64,000 nt of DNA from Thermococcus sp. 4557 (GTDB lineage: Archaea; Methanobacteriota_B; Thermococci; Thermococcales; Thermococcaceae): assembly GCF_000221185.1 (NCBI RefSeq), contig NC_015865.1, forward strand, positions 992,001 to 1,056,000, in the 5' to 3' direction. Shown here one piece after another: positions 43,921 through 51,846 of the stretch; position 1 is the first letter of the stretch, and each line of letters begins with the position of its first letter. The notes beneath the pieces were generated by a model. That model did not search any database and was not told where the DNA came from. It was given only the letters and a program-made list of their open reading frames with translations. Both the position numbers and the translations under genes were made by a program.

Positions 43921-44571
43921 ATGAATTCTTTTAAGGACTTTGAGAGCCTCTCACTGGAGATTGAGACCTCCCGCGGGAGGACGCTTCTTATTGCGGACCC
44001 ACATATAGGTTTCGAGCTGTCTCGCGGGCTGAGGGTAAGGACGCGCTTTGAGGAGCACCTGGCGGAGTTCATCGCCGGAACGGACCCGGACCTTCTCATC
44101 ATCCTCGGCGACCTGAAGGAGCCGATAGGCCTTAGTTTCACAATGAAACGCCTCCTTATGGGCTTTTTCTCGAGCCTCGGGGGAATTCCAACGGTCGTAA
44201 CGAAGGGAAACCATGACGGGAGGATAGAGGAGGTCGCCGGGAAGTTCCCCCACGTCGAGGTGACCGACCACCTGCTGGTGGACGACAGACTCTTCCTCCA
44301 CGGCCACACAGGACTGCCCGGGGTGGAGTTCGAGGAGGCGTACCTCGGCCACATTCATCCCGCGTACACCTTCAAAAGGGGCGGCGTTTCAAGGAAGGTG
44401 AAGGTCTTCGTCCGCTCCGGAAGGTTCCTCATACTGCCAACGATAAACCCCTTCATAGAGGGCTTCAACGTGGCGGACGGAATAAGGATGGTGCCGTTTC
44501 TGAAAGGGGCTGACTCGGTGGAGCTGTTCCTCCCGGAGGGAATTTACCTGGGCAGGGTAAACCTCCGATGA
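43921..44571 (+). CDS. metallophosphoesterase (COG1407 ICC-like)
   Basis: 216 residues. Calcineurin-like metal motifs in order: DPHIG near 26, GDLKE near 60, GNHDG near 98, HGHTG near 125 and GHIHP near 140. Substrate unknown. ATG 43921 has GGTGGT just upstream; an in-frame ATG at 43883 overlapping the L41e stop would add 13 residues but lacks a good ribosome site. Lies 35 bases after L41e and may share its transcript. Confidence 0.85.
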   Translation: MNSFKDFESLSLEIETSRGRTLLIADPHIGFELSRGLRVRTRFEEHLAEFIAGTDPDLLIILGDLKEPIGLSFTMKRLLMGFFSSLGGIPTVVTKGNHDGRIEEVAGKFPHVEVTDHLLVDDRLFLHGHTGLPGVEFEEAYLGHIHPAYTFKRGGVSRKVKVFVRSGRFLILPTINPFIEGFNVADGIRMVPFLKGADSVELFLPEGIYLGRVNLR

Positions 44572-44655
44572 TGCTCCAACACCGCGGGCAAAGTTTATAA
44601 CCCGTATGAAAATAATCCTTCATAGGTGGGAAAATGGACGTATCAGGTGAGCGGG

Positions 44656-45000
44656 ATGAGTGATGTCTACGAAAAGCTTGAGGCGCTGCTTCGTTCCCTT
44701 GGGGTCAAGAAGACTGAGCTGAGGATTTACAGGCTTCTGCTCGACAAAAAGGAGCCGATGAGGATAACCGAGATACAGAGGGAGCTCGGGATAAGCGAAC
44801 GCTCGGTCAGGGAGCACGTGCTCAGCCTCTACAGGAAGGGCATTCTGCGGAGAACCCTCATCGAGCAGGGCTGGCTCGGCTACACGTACAGCGCCGTTTC
44901 CCCGAGCGAAGTTCTCGAAAACATCAAGCAGAGCCTCATAAAGAGAATAAACGAACTGGAGCAGGAGCTGAAAAGCGGCTCCAAATCCAGCAGGAACTAA
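44656..45000 (+). CDS. TrmB-like HTH regulator
   Basis: 114 residues. A TrmB-type winged helix (LGVKKTELRIYRLLLDKKEPMRI.., recognition helix ISERSVREHV at about 46-55) and a short coiled C terminus, without the sugar-binding domain of full TrmB. ATG 44656 follows GGTGAGCGG; GTG 44626 is less likely. TATA GTTTATAACC near 44592. Target unknown; it overlaps the M28 peptidase gene end by four bases. Confidence 0.8.
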   Translation: MSDVYEKLEALLRSLGVKKTELRIYRLLLDKKEPMRITEIQRELGISERSVREHVLSLYRKGILRRTLIEQGWLGYTYSAVSPSEVLENIKQSLIKRINELEQELKSGSKSSRN

Positions 45001-46685
45001 GCCAGCTCCACGATCCCCGCTGCCTCCAGGATTCCCACGAGCTTCTCCAGCTTTTCTTCATCGATTTCCCCGTACTCTTCCCTGAGCGCCTCAAAGGCCC
45101 GCTCTCTGGGAAGGAGTTCCGCGAGCATAAGCAGCTCATGGAGATGCACCAGAACCCGCCGGTCCCGGGTCAGCGACCTGAACTCCTCGGCGAGCCTTTC
45201 GTCTGCCTCCCTTATGAGGTGCTCCGACAGTAAGCCCCGGACCTTCCACGTCAGCCAGGGCTCCGGCTCAAACCGGTGGCCGCTCTCAATGCCCAGGAAC
45301 CGCGAGTCCCTGGCGAGGCCCGTCATCACAAGGCGCTCAACCTCGTCCGTTTTCCTCTCCCTCGACAGCTCACCCAGGTATTTCATCGCGTATCCCCGGG
45401 CAAAGCGCTGGAGCTCCTCCCCATCGCCCTTCGCAAGGGCCAGGGCGGTCGCGAGGACGGCCCTTCCAATGACCTCAACGCTCTCCCCGCTGACCTTGTC
45501 GATGGTGTCGCCGCTGGAGTGGTAGAAGCGGTCGGGCCATGTTATGGGCATCGTCCCAGGGATTCCGAAGAAGTTGAAGATATCGTGGTCGCTGCCCATT
45601 TCGTACGGGAAGCTCTTCACCCGGAGCCTGGGCAGTGGGCTCCCGGAGAAGCTTTTTCCGGCCTCGTTCGCCAGGTCGAGGTAGTACTCGAGGATTCCCG
45701 AGACCACCGAGAAGCGGGAGATGGGGGTTCTAACCAGCATTATCGTCGAGCCGGCCCGGTCAGGACTGCCAGCCACCATGTCGAGGTTTATGGCCGCGTA
45801 GTACTTCCCCAAGTCTGCGTGGCGCTCGATGAAGGCCTGCGTCCCATAGTATTCGGGAACCCAGAGAAACGCGAAGCCAAAGCGGAACGAATCGTCGTGG
45901 AGGCGGGACAGAACGCGCGCCAGTTCCATCAGCATCGCGCTGCCGCTCGCGTTGTCGTTAGCTCCAGGCTTCGGGTGGCAGATGTGGGCGGTGAACAGAA
46001 GGAACGGCGGCCTCCCGATCTCAGCGTAGAGGATCGGAAGAACCTGGCGCTCGTTTATCACCGTCTCAACCTCAATCCTCGCACTCACGCTCTCCCCGGA
46101 GTTCAGCTTTCCAATGATTTTCCTGGCCAGTGTCTCTGGGACGGCCACCGCGGGAATCCTGGCCCATTCAAGGTCGTCCTTTGTGAGGAAGAGCCCTATG
46201 TAGGGCACCTCCTCCCCGGTACCCTCGCGGTAGGCCATGAAGCCGACCGCCCCCATCTCGTTGGCCCTGCGGTATGCCTCCCTCCACTCGCGTCCCACCA
46301 GGACTATCCTGCCCCGTGCTTTTTCCCAGTCATCCTCCCGGACAACGTGGACGACCTCCCCCTCGGCACTGCCGCTTGGGGAATGTGCCATGACCACAAG
46401 GGGAGTGCCCGCCGTGGTCAGGGTCGTTCCGAGAACCTCAACGGCACCCCTAACGACGTCCCAGGCTATCGGCGACTTGAGCGTCAGGTACCTGCTCTCG
46501 CCGTCGTAGGTCTCCTCGTAGAGGTCAGCACCGATCCCCCAGATGCGGAGCTCCTCCAGTATGAAGCGGACCGCCTCGGGAAGCTCCCTCGAGCCCTGTA
46601 TGCGGTGGAACTGGCTTATCTCAGCGATGTAGTGCAGCACGTTGTTAGGATCAAAAACCTCGGCTTCCTTCAGGAAACGTCTCAT
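44997..46685 (-). CDS. M28-type zinc aminopeptidase with PA domain
   Basis: 562 residues, no signal peptide. A PA-like insert (about 85-205), then the co-catalytic zinc peptidase: His in TAHICHPKPGANDN near 230-241 with the bridging Asp, Glu in VPEYYG near 268, the MGSDHD segment near 360 and a final His in FYHSSGDTID near 385. A C-terminal helical domain (about 410-562) is additional. It probably trims peptides or a specific protein end. It is the last gene of an operon behind the KaiC-like ATPase, overlapping the middle gene by four bases. Confidence 0.85.
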   Translation of the reverse strand: MRRFLKEAEVFDPNNVLHYIAEISQFHRIQGSRELPEAVRFILEELRIWGIGADLYEETYDGESRYLTLKSPIAWDVVRGAVEVLGTTLTTAGTPLVVMAHSPSGSAEGEVVHVVREDDWEKARGRIVLVGREWREAYRRANEMGAVGFMAYREGTGEEVPYIGLFLTKDDLEWARIPAVAVPETLARKIIGKLNSGESVSARIEVETVINERQVLPILYAEIGRPPFLLFTAHICHPKPGANDNASGSAMLMELARVLSRLHDDSFRFGFAFLWVPEYYGTQAFIERHADLGKYYAAINLDMVAGSPDRAGSTIMLVRTPISRFSVVSGILEYYLDLANEAGKSFSGSPLPRLRVKSFPYEMGSDHDIFNFFGIPGTMPITWPDRFYHSSGDTIDKVSGESVEVIGRAVLATALALAKGDGEELQRFARGYAMKYLGELSRERKTDEVERLVMTGLARDSRFLGIESGHRFEPEPWLTWKVRGLLSEHLIREADERLAEEFRSLTRDRRVLVHLHELLMLAELLPRERAFEALREEYGEIDEEKLEKLVGILEAAGIVELA

Positions 46686-47098
46686 TCCCCATCACCCAGA
46701 TGGAGCATCCTGGGAGGCCTCATGAGCCTCAGGCTGTCAAGGAGGTCGGGGGGCATGAGAAGTCCAAAGGTTTCAACGAACCTTGCGAATTCAACCTCCA
46801 CGGTGGACCCCTCCTCCATAATTTCCCCTGGCGATACCTCCCCCTGTGCGAAGCTATCCCGATCATCTGTCACAAGAAGGCCCCGTCTAATGTCCTCCTC
46901 GCGCTTCTTGGCGCCGGCAGTTCTCCCCCGGAGGTAGGCATCCCTAACGGCCTCGTAGGCACCGAGATCACCGGCTGCCTTATAGAGCTCGTCCCGCCGC
47001 TTCCTCACCCATTCGGCCCATTCGCTGTGCCCTTTGTAGCCGACGAAGTAGCCGAACTCATAGGCCCTCTTGACGAGCCGCCGGATCTCATCTTCCAT
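46682..47098 (-). CDS. hypothetical protein between KaiC-like and M28 genes
   Basis: 138 residues, helical and charged. Repeated GYFVGYKG/EWVRKRRDEL and YLRGRTAGAKKREED pieces suggest a helical bundle; the C terminus ends MRPPRMLHLGDGE. No known domain. ATG 47098 with GAGGTG upstream; overlap ATGA with the peptidase gene. Context implies a linker or adaptor between the ATPase and the peptidase, which is inference. Confidence 0.7.
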   Translation of the reverse strand: MEDEIRRLVKRAYEFGYFVGYKGHSEWAEWVRKRRDELYKAAGDLGAYEAVRDAYLRGRTAGAKKREEDIRRGLLVTDDRDSFAQGEVSPGEIMEEGSTVEVEFARFVETFGLLMPPDLLDSLRLMRPPRMLHLGDGE

Positions 47099-47108
47099 CG
47101 CAGACACC

Positions 47109-47822
47109 TCAGAACGGGGCCTCCGGGTAAACCACAAGCCCCTCCTCCGTGAACCGTATCTTCTTGAGGTTGCTGTCGTGGGGAACGCCGTGCATCTTGA
47201 GAACCTGGATCGCGCGAACCATCTGATAGTTCCTCATGAAGTGGTGCATTACAATGACGCCATCGGCCAGGTAGTACTCGTCAGTGTAAGCCTCCGAACT
47301 GAGCATCTCGGAGATTATCACACAGGTGACCCCCATGTCGTGGAGCTTTCTGATGAACCTTCCAACGGCCATCCTTTTATTCTCCGGATCGACCACTGCG
47401 TACTCCAGGGAGGTAAATGAATCGATAACAACGCGGCTGGCGTTCTCCGCTTTGATTATGTGGAGGAGCATCTCAAGGATCTCGTTCCAGGAAAATCTCC
47501 TGCCCGCCCCGAATATCGCCTCGCCCATGTCGTGGAGCACTATCCTCTTTGCCTGCACGTGGGCCAGAAGACCGAAGTTGTAGCGGAGCATGTCCTGCGT
47601 GACTATTCTGGGGTGCTGGACTATTGAGATGTACACCCCCTTCTCATCGTTTCTTGCACCCTCGACCAGAAACTGAACCCCAAGGGTCGTCTTACCGCTT
47701 CCAGGGGGGCCAACGACGAGATAAACCCTGCCCGGAACAAAGCCTCCACCGATAAGATTGTCAAGCCCCGCGACACCGGTGGATGTCCTGTCGAGGCTCT
47801 TGAGGAACTCCCCAACGTACAT
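47109..47822 (-). CDS. KaiC-like RecA-superfamily ATPase
   Basis: 237 residues, a single RecA/KaiC domain. Walker A GPPGSGKTT (about 38-46), Walker B VVIDSFTSLEYA near 133. The N terminus RTSTGVAGLDNLIGGGFVPGR is diagnostic of KaiC/GvpD-type archaeal ATPases. Such proteins often take part in signalling or regulation. GGAGGG precedes ATG 47822; TATA CTTTAAATAC at 47853-47862 (-). First gene of a three-gene operon. Confidence 0.88.
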   Translation of the reverse strand: MYVGEFLKSLDRTSTGVAGLDNLIGGGFVPGRVYLVVGPPGSGKTTLGVQFLVEGARNDEKGVYISIVQHPRIVTQDMLRYNFGLLAHVQAKRIVLHDMGEAIFGAGRRFSWNEILEMLLHIIKAENASRVVIDSFTSLEYAVVDPENKRMAVGRFIRKLHDMGVTCVIISEMLSSEAYTDEYYLADGVIVMHHFMRNYQMVRAIQVLKMHGVPHDSNLKKIRFTEEGLVVYPEAPF

Positions 47823-47979
47823 AGCTTTCCCTCCCGTATTCCACCACCATTGTATTTAAAGTTAAGCGGACTGATGGGGCAGATGTGCCCCGGATACATA
47901 TAACAGCATGTCAATAAATTACTTTCGCATCATCCAGAAATTCAAATAAACAGAAGGGGATGCTCCAAATCCCACCGGC

Positions 47980-49038
47980 TCATCCCCACGTGACGTGCCT
48001 GTTAACGAGGAAGCGGACGATGAAGGAAACCATTATACCGATGAGGTTCGCGACGAGGTAGTTCATGCCCAGATAGACAAGACCCGCGTAGATGACCCAC
48101 TGGACGAGCGCGCCCGTGATGGCGGCGACGTGGAAGGTGGCGAGCCTCCTCCAGAGGGGCTTTCTCTTGAGGTCCCTGAAAGTCCAGAGGTCGTTCCAGG
48201 TGAAGTTGTTGAGTATCGCCAGCTCGGTCGCCGGGATGTTGGCGAGTATCTTGTCCCAGCCGAGGAAGTTCACAAAGGCCCACAGAAAGCCCTCGTTCAC
48301 CACGACACCCGAGAGGCCGACGAGGGTGAACTTGATGAGCCTGTCAAGCTCGCCCTCCCAGCGCATGAGCCTGTAAACGTGCTTCAGGTAGTTCACCATT
48401 GTTTTAGTTCCCAGTTTGCTCTCGCCGGCGTGCCTCAGGCCGAAGGTGAAGGGAACTTCCCGGACTTCCCCGTATCTGCCCTTTATGAGAATCTCCATGA
48501 GTATTTTGAAACCTATCGGGTTGAGCTCGACTCCCTCAAGAACCTCCTTCCGGAGGGCAAAAAAGCCGCTCACCGGGTCCTTGACGTTCCTTATCTTTGG
48601 AAGCGCCAGGCGGCCTATCATTATCGCGCCCTTTGATATGAGCTTCCTGTACCAGTACCAGTTCTTAACGCCGCCGCCGGGAACGTACCTGCTCGCTATG
48701 GCAACGTCGGCACCCTGCTCAATGGCGTTCAAGAGTTCCGGAATAACCTCCGGTGGATGCTGCAGGTCCGCATCCATAACGACGAAGACGTCGCCGGCGG
48801 CTTCTTTGAAACCCCTAATGACCGCAGAGGAGAGTCCCTTTTCCTCCGTCCTGCGGATAACTTTCACAGGGTACTTTGCCGCCAGGCTCCTGGCGAACTC
48901 CCAGGTCCCATCGGGGGAATCGTCGTCAACGACGATGATCTCGTAGTCATAACCCTCTAGAGCCCCGTCTATCCGCTCAAAGAGCTCCTCCAGGTTGTCC
49001 CTCTCATTGTACGTCGGGATGATTACAGAGACCTTCAC
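47980..49038 (-). CDS. dolichol-phosphate mannosyltransferase (DPM1-like, with GtrA-type membrane domain)
   Basis: 352 residues, the same size and layout as the structurally known Pyrococcus furiosus enzyme. GT-A domain (1-230) with VVDDDSPDGTWE near 36 and the metal-binding DADLQHPP near 89; four membrane helices in the C-terminal GtrA-like part (about 235-350). It makes dolichyl-phosphate mannose for protein glycosylation. The start is GTG 49038 behind GGAGGGAAGG. Divergent from tRNA-Pro, sharing a symmetric TATA box. Confidence 0.93.
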   Translation of the reverse strand: MKVSVIIPTYNERDNLEELFERIDGALEGYDYEIIVVDDDSPDGTWEFARSLAAKYPVKVIRRTEEKGLSSAVIRGFKEAAGDVFVVMDADLQHPPEVIPELLNAIEQGADVAIASRYVPGGGVKNWYWYRKLISKGAIMIGRLALPKIRNVKDPVSGFFALRKEVLEGVELNPIGFKILMEILIKGRYGEVREVPFTFGLRHAGESKLGTKTMVNYLKHVYRLMRWEGELDRLIKFTLVGLSGVVVNEGFLWAFVNFLGWDKILANIPATELAILNNFTWNDLWTFRDLKRKPLWRRLATFHVAAITGALVQWVIYAGLVYLGMNYLVANLIGIMVSFIVRFLVNRHVTWG

Positions 49039-49074
49039 TGTCCTTCCCTCCAGTGCACCTGAATAAATCCGTAA

Positions 49075-49085
49075 ACTTTATAAGT
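49075..49085. promoter_or_regulatory. symmetric TATA box serving tRNA-Pro and the DPM1 gene
   Basis: ACTTTATAAGT is palindromic except for its centre. It is about 30 bases before tRNA-Pro on + and, on -, about 26 bases before a start site that would give the DPM1 gene a 15-base leader. Confidence 0.6.
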
Positions 49086-49113
49086 CTTTCAAAGTCCCTT
49101 AACAGCGGGCAGT

Positions 49114-49191
49114 GGGGCCGTGGGGTAGCTTGGCCTATCCTTCCGGCTTCGGGAGCCGGGGACCCGAGTTCGAATCTCGGCGGCCCCACCA
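49114..49191 (+). tRNA. tRNA-Pro (anticodon CGG)
   Basis: Acceptor GGGGCCG/CGGCCCC, anticodon stem CCGGC/GCCGG with loop TTCGGGA, T-arm CCGAG-TTCGAAT-CTCGG, discriminator A, CCA encoded at 49189-49191. Followed by hairpin-rich noncoding DNA. Confidence 0.97.
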
Positions 49192-49515
49192 GAAAACAAA
49201 CTTTTGCCAAGCAAAAGTTTATCAAAGCTCGTAGCTCCTTCTTGAAATGCGAGTTTTGGTGGGTTTTCTGCTTGAAATCAATTATTTTAAGTGAGAACCC
49301 TTTAGGAACTCATTGTAAAGGGATTAACTCTAAAAAGACGCCCTTCGGGCGTCGGAGGAAAGTAAACCCCCTAATAATCTCGGATTTTGTTCATTGTTCT
49401 CATTAAAAACAGGGTTCCCAAGAAGAAAACCAAGACTTTTCCAAACGCGACAATGCAGAGAGCTACAAACTTTTGGTCAAGCTTTTCCCAAAAGCTTGCT
49501 TCGCGAAGTTTGGCG
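49192..49515. repeat. hairpin-rich noncoding segment after tRNA-Pro
   Basis: 324 bases without a gene. Inverted repeats AAACTTTTGC/GCAAAAGTTT (49198-49220) with the ATCAAAGCTCGT tail, GACGCCC/GGGCGTC (49337-49353) and CAAGCTTTT/AAAAGCTTG (49478-49498). Arms and 3-base spacers match repeats at 14.28-15.0 kb. Confidence 0.8.
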
Positions 49516-49773
49516 CTACTTTTCATCGTTCCAGTCCTCAATGACATGGGTCCCTCTTGTCTTATCGGCGAAATTCCAGAACTTCGGAACGACCATCAAC
49601 GCAACGCCCACAGCCAGCACCAGCACCGCTACAACCGCCGCCGCGACGCCGTCACTGCTGAAGGCCCAGAAGGTCATCACGAAGGGGGCGAGCATTATTC
49701 CAAGTATTGCGGCGCCAAAAACCAGCCCCAGAATCCTGTAGCCGTATATCTCCATGAAGAGGGTGAAGTCCAT
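49516..49773 (-). CDS. small membrane protein
   Basis: 85 residues, two membrane helices (about 10-35 and 40-62) and a polar C terminus. ATG 49773 follows GGGTGA; TATA CTTATAATTT near 49811-49820 (-). No known domain. Lies between two tRNA genes. Confidence 0.65.
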   Translation of the reverse strand: MDFTLFMEIYGYRILGLVFGAAILGIMLAPFVMTFWAFSSDGVAAAVVAVLVLAVGVALMVVPKFWNFADKTRGTHVIEDWNDEK

Positions 49774-49847
49774 CGGTTTCACCCGTTACCATCTAGGCGG
49801 ATGAAAATTATAAGCCCTGCGAACGGGACCGGTGGAAGGATAAAATT

Positions 49848-49857
49848 TATAAATCCA
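49848..49857 (+). promoter_or_regulatory. TATA box of tRNA-Gln
   Basis: ATTTATAAAT about 28 bases upstream of the tRNA 5' end. Confidence 0.6.
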
Positions 49858-49880
49858 TCCCGGAACCTATCAACGGGTAC

Positions 49881-49956
49881 AGCCCCGTGGTGTAGCGGCC
49901 AAGCATAGGGGACTCTGGATCCCTTGACCGGGGTTCGAATCCCCGCGGGGCTACCA
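49881..49956 (+). tRNA. tRNA-Gln (anticodon CTG)
   Basis: Acceptor AGCCCCG/CGGGGCT, anticodon stem GGGGA/TCCCT with loop CTCTGGA, T-arm CCGGGG-TTCGAAT-CCCCG, discriminator A, CCA encoded at 49954-49956. No duplicated 3' end was seen nearby, so no sign of an integration site. Confidence 0.96.
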
Positions 49957-50361
49957 TTCAACTGGGCTCCAGACATTCGAACCCCACCTTCCTTCCACTT
50001 CTGAGTTCTATTCTCGAACTTCAAATTACACCACAGATCGTACCATGTGCCGTTGCCGAGCACCATGTTCCATCTTGTGACCGGTGCGGTTCTGTGGAAA
50101 TACGATTGAAAGCACCTATGCATCATTGGAAATATCCCTGAACATTGGATAATATCCAAGATGTTTTGAAGAAACGACAGCTAAAAACAAAAGGAAAGAA
50201 TACCTGCGGGGGTTTCAACAAATTATATAGCTCATTTCAGCTGAATACGGCACCAAACTGCCGAAAATTCAAAAATCGGACTTTTTAGGAACCCTTAAAT
50301 AGTATGCCGCGGACTTTTAAAGTGATGTTACACACGGATTGCCTAACATGGAGGTGAGGGC
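49957..50361. other. 405-base AT-rich regulatory region upstream of the fibre cluster
   Basis: No gene. Contains the palindrome TTGGATA-A-TATCCAA (50145-50159), a related TTGGAAATATCC 17 bases earlier, and two TATA elements (CCCTTAAATAG at about 50290-50300; CTTTTAAAGT at about 50314-50323). The second predicts a 15-base leader for the regulator at 50362. Confidence 0.6.
50145..50159. promoter_or_regulatory. 15-bp palindrome TTGGATA-A-TATCCAA
   Basis: Perfect 7-bp arms, preceded at about 50126 by an imperfect copy (TTGGAAATATCC). It is some 200 bases upstream of the regulator gene at 50362 and is a plausible binding site for one of the two winged-helix proteins. Confidence 0.4.
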
Positions 50362-50577
50362 ATGAGCAGCACCATCAGCTTGGAAAGTGAAATCACGAAC
50401 CTTCTCAGGGTACACGGCTCGTTGAGCGTGGCATTTCTGACGAGGTTCCTCAACGAGAAGGGGCTCGACTGCACGAGACAGAAGGTGGAGAGAACCCTGA
50501 GGAAGATGATCCAGCAGAAGAAGGTTGAGGCGTTCTACACCAACGGGAATAAGCGCAAACATTATCGCTTGCGGTGA
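50362..50577 (+). CDS. winged-helix DNA-binding protein
   Basis: 71 residues. A compact wHTH: helix LTRFLNEKGLDCTRQKVERTLRKM (about 27-50), wing VEAFYTNGNKRKHYRL. No ligand domain. GGAGGTGAGGG precedes the ATG. It is followed four bases later by the membrane-bound regulator; both sit at the head of the fibre cluster. Confidence 0.8.
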   Translation: MSSTISLESEITNLLRVHGSLSVAFLTRFLNEKGLDCTRQKVERTLRKMIQQKKVEAFYTNGNKRKHYRLR

Positions 50578-50581
50578 TAGT

Positions 50582-51016
50582 ATGGGTGCAACGACTGCAA
50601 TACTTGGCAACGATAGAAGGATGCTCATGATAGAGTTCCTCCAGAAGAGCGATGGAAGAGCGGAGCTCAGGGACCTCGTCGAGTACATCGCGGAGAAGGA
50701 GGGTGACACCGACCGGAAACACAGGAAAAGCGTGTACGTCAGCCTGATGCAGACGCACATTCCCAAGCTTGAGAGGGAGGGCGTCGTAACCTTCAATCAC
50801 GGCGTCGTCACGCTCCTGAAAATTCCGGAAGATGTTACCGTGTACATGGAAGTAGTGAAGAAACACGACATCAGCTGGAGCGCCTTCTACATGGGCACCT
50901 CGCTGATATTCATAGCGGCCGGTTGGTATCTAGGGAACCTGCCCCTGTTTCTCGCGGCCATCGTGTATCTGGCCATCAGCATAGTGCATCACAGAAAGAT
51001 AAGCAGGTTGATCTAG
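50582..51016 (+). CDS. membrane-anchored HTH protein
   Basis: 144 residues. N-terminal winged helix (about 10-85, with ELRDLVEYIAEKEGD and SVYVSLMQTHIPKLEREGVV) and two C-terminal membrane helices (about 98-135, hairpin). The layout resembles archaeal DUF7344-type membrane regulators. ATG 50582 follows GGTGATAG. Likely controls the downstream secreted-protein operon in response to an envelope cue; that is inference from position. Confidence 0.75.
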   Translation: MGATTAILGNDRRMLMIEFLQKSDGRAELRDLVEYIAEKEGDTDRKHRKSVYVSLMQTHIPKLEREGVVTFNHGVVTLLKIPEDVTVYMEVVKKHDISWSAFYMGTSLIFIAAGWYLGNLPLFLAAIVYLAISIVHHRKISRLI

Positions 51017-51042
51017 CCCACTGAGGCCCTAATTGGGCTTTT

Positions 51043-51086
51043 CTAATCAGATTAGGTGGTTCTGCTTCGGGTAATGGGGCATTACC
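51043..51086. promoter_or_regulatory. two palindromes upstream of the fibre-operon promoter
   Basis: CTAAT-CAG-ATTAG (51043-51055) and GGTAAT-GGGGC-ATTACC (51070-51086), both perfect, 20-65 bases before the TATA-like TTACTATATAGC (about 51107-51118). Their upstream position suits activator binding. Confidence 0.45.
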
Positions 51087-51106
51087 ATGCAGTAACCCGG
51101 AATTTA

Positions 51107-51118
51107 CTATATAGCAGA
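51107..51118 (+). promoter_or_regulatory. TATA box of the fibre operon
   Basis: ACTATATAGC-type element predicting a start near 51138 and a leader of about 70 bases that can fold (CTCGG/CCGAG, about 51146-51174) before the ribosome site GGGAGG at 51195. Confidence 0.5.
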
Positions 51119-51208
51119 AGCGTCCTAATAAGGTACAAGTGTCTCGGTGACGTGCCGCCAAGTGACGGTGCCGAGGGATGCCAATTTGATATTTGGGAGG
51201 AAAACACC

Positions 51209-51841
51209 ATGAAGAAAATTTTGGCCCTCGGTATGCTGGGGCTGATGATCGCGGCGGCCTTTGCTTTGGGCACGAGCGCGACCTTCAGGGACTACCGCGT
51301 CACGAGGAGCTCGCACATTGCCGTCGTTCCCGACGACGATGAGCTCATCGATCTGACGCCGGTCCAGCCCTACGCGTACATAAACGATGGGGGACAACTT
51401 GTTATTGACTTCTCAGCGAACAACCCGAACTGGCCCGGACACGACAACCCGGACTGGGGGGAGTACCAGGGTGAGCTCGAGGGTTACACAGGCAAGGGAA
51501 TTGGCCTGAGCCCGCAGAGCAGGTACAACTTCGACCACGTTTTCAACGTGAGCAACCACCTCTGGGAGAACAAGGTTATAGTAGTCGAGGTCATATCCTC
51601 GGATCCCGGCAAGGTATCATTCTACGACCCTACTGAGAACATGTACGTAACCAACGGCAACGCTATTCCGTACAACTCGGACACAGCAGCTGGAGACGTC
51701 TGCTTCTACCTTGAGCCCGGAGAGGCCCTTGGTGTGGGTATGGAACTGGCGGCTGACAACAGCCTGGGCGGCTACGACGTGACCATAACAGTGAAGGCCT
51801 GGCCCGCTGACAACGCACCCATTAACTGCGGAGGGAGCTGA
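51209..51841 (+). CDS. DUF1102/TasA-like secreted fibre-type protein 1
   Basis: 210 residues. Signal peptide (1-23, ...GTSA) followed by the pattern TFRDYRVTRSSHIAVVPDD, PYAYINDGGQLVID, and SPQSRYNFDHVFNVSN shared with the next two proteins. This short N-terminal strand after cleavage, beta-rich body and processing by a linked SipW-type peptidase resemble TasA/camelysin and archaeal bundling-pilus subunits. A Cys lies four residues from the C terminus. ATG 51209 follows GGGAGG. First gene of its operon, so probably the most abundant product. Confidence 0.8.
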   Translation: MKKILALGMLGLMIAAAFALGTSATFRDYRVTRSSHIAVVPDDDELIDLTPVQPYAYINDGGQLVIDFSANNPNWPGHDNPDWGEYQGELEGYTGKGIGLSPQSRYNFDHVFNVSNHLWENKVIVVEVISSDPGKVSFYDPTENMYVTNGNAIPYNSDTAAGDVCFYLEPGEALGVGMELAADNSLGGYDVTITVKAWPADNAPINCGGS

Positions 51842-51846
51842 TCAAA

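Noticed and set aside
45276-46937. 553-codon frame opposite the M28 peptidase gene
   Set aside because: Antisense shadow of a GC-rich gene; the opposite strand has full catalytic motifs and overlapping operon partners.
49004-49225. Open frame containing GPPRFELGSP
   Set aside because: Antisense translation of tRNA-Pro, no ribosome site.
49779-50159. Open frame containing AGIRTPVKGSRVP
   Set aside because: Antisense translation of tRNA-Gln and noncoding DNA.
49881-50361. Integration site or mobile element downstream of tRNA-Gln
   Set aside because: No repeat of the tRNA 3' end, no integrase; the region leads into conserved-looking cluster genes.
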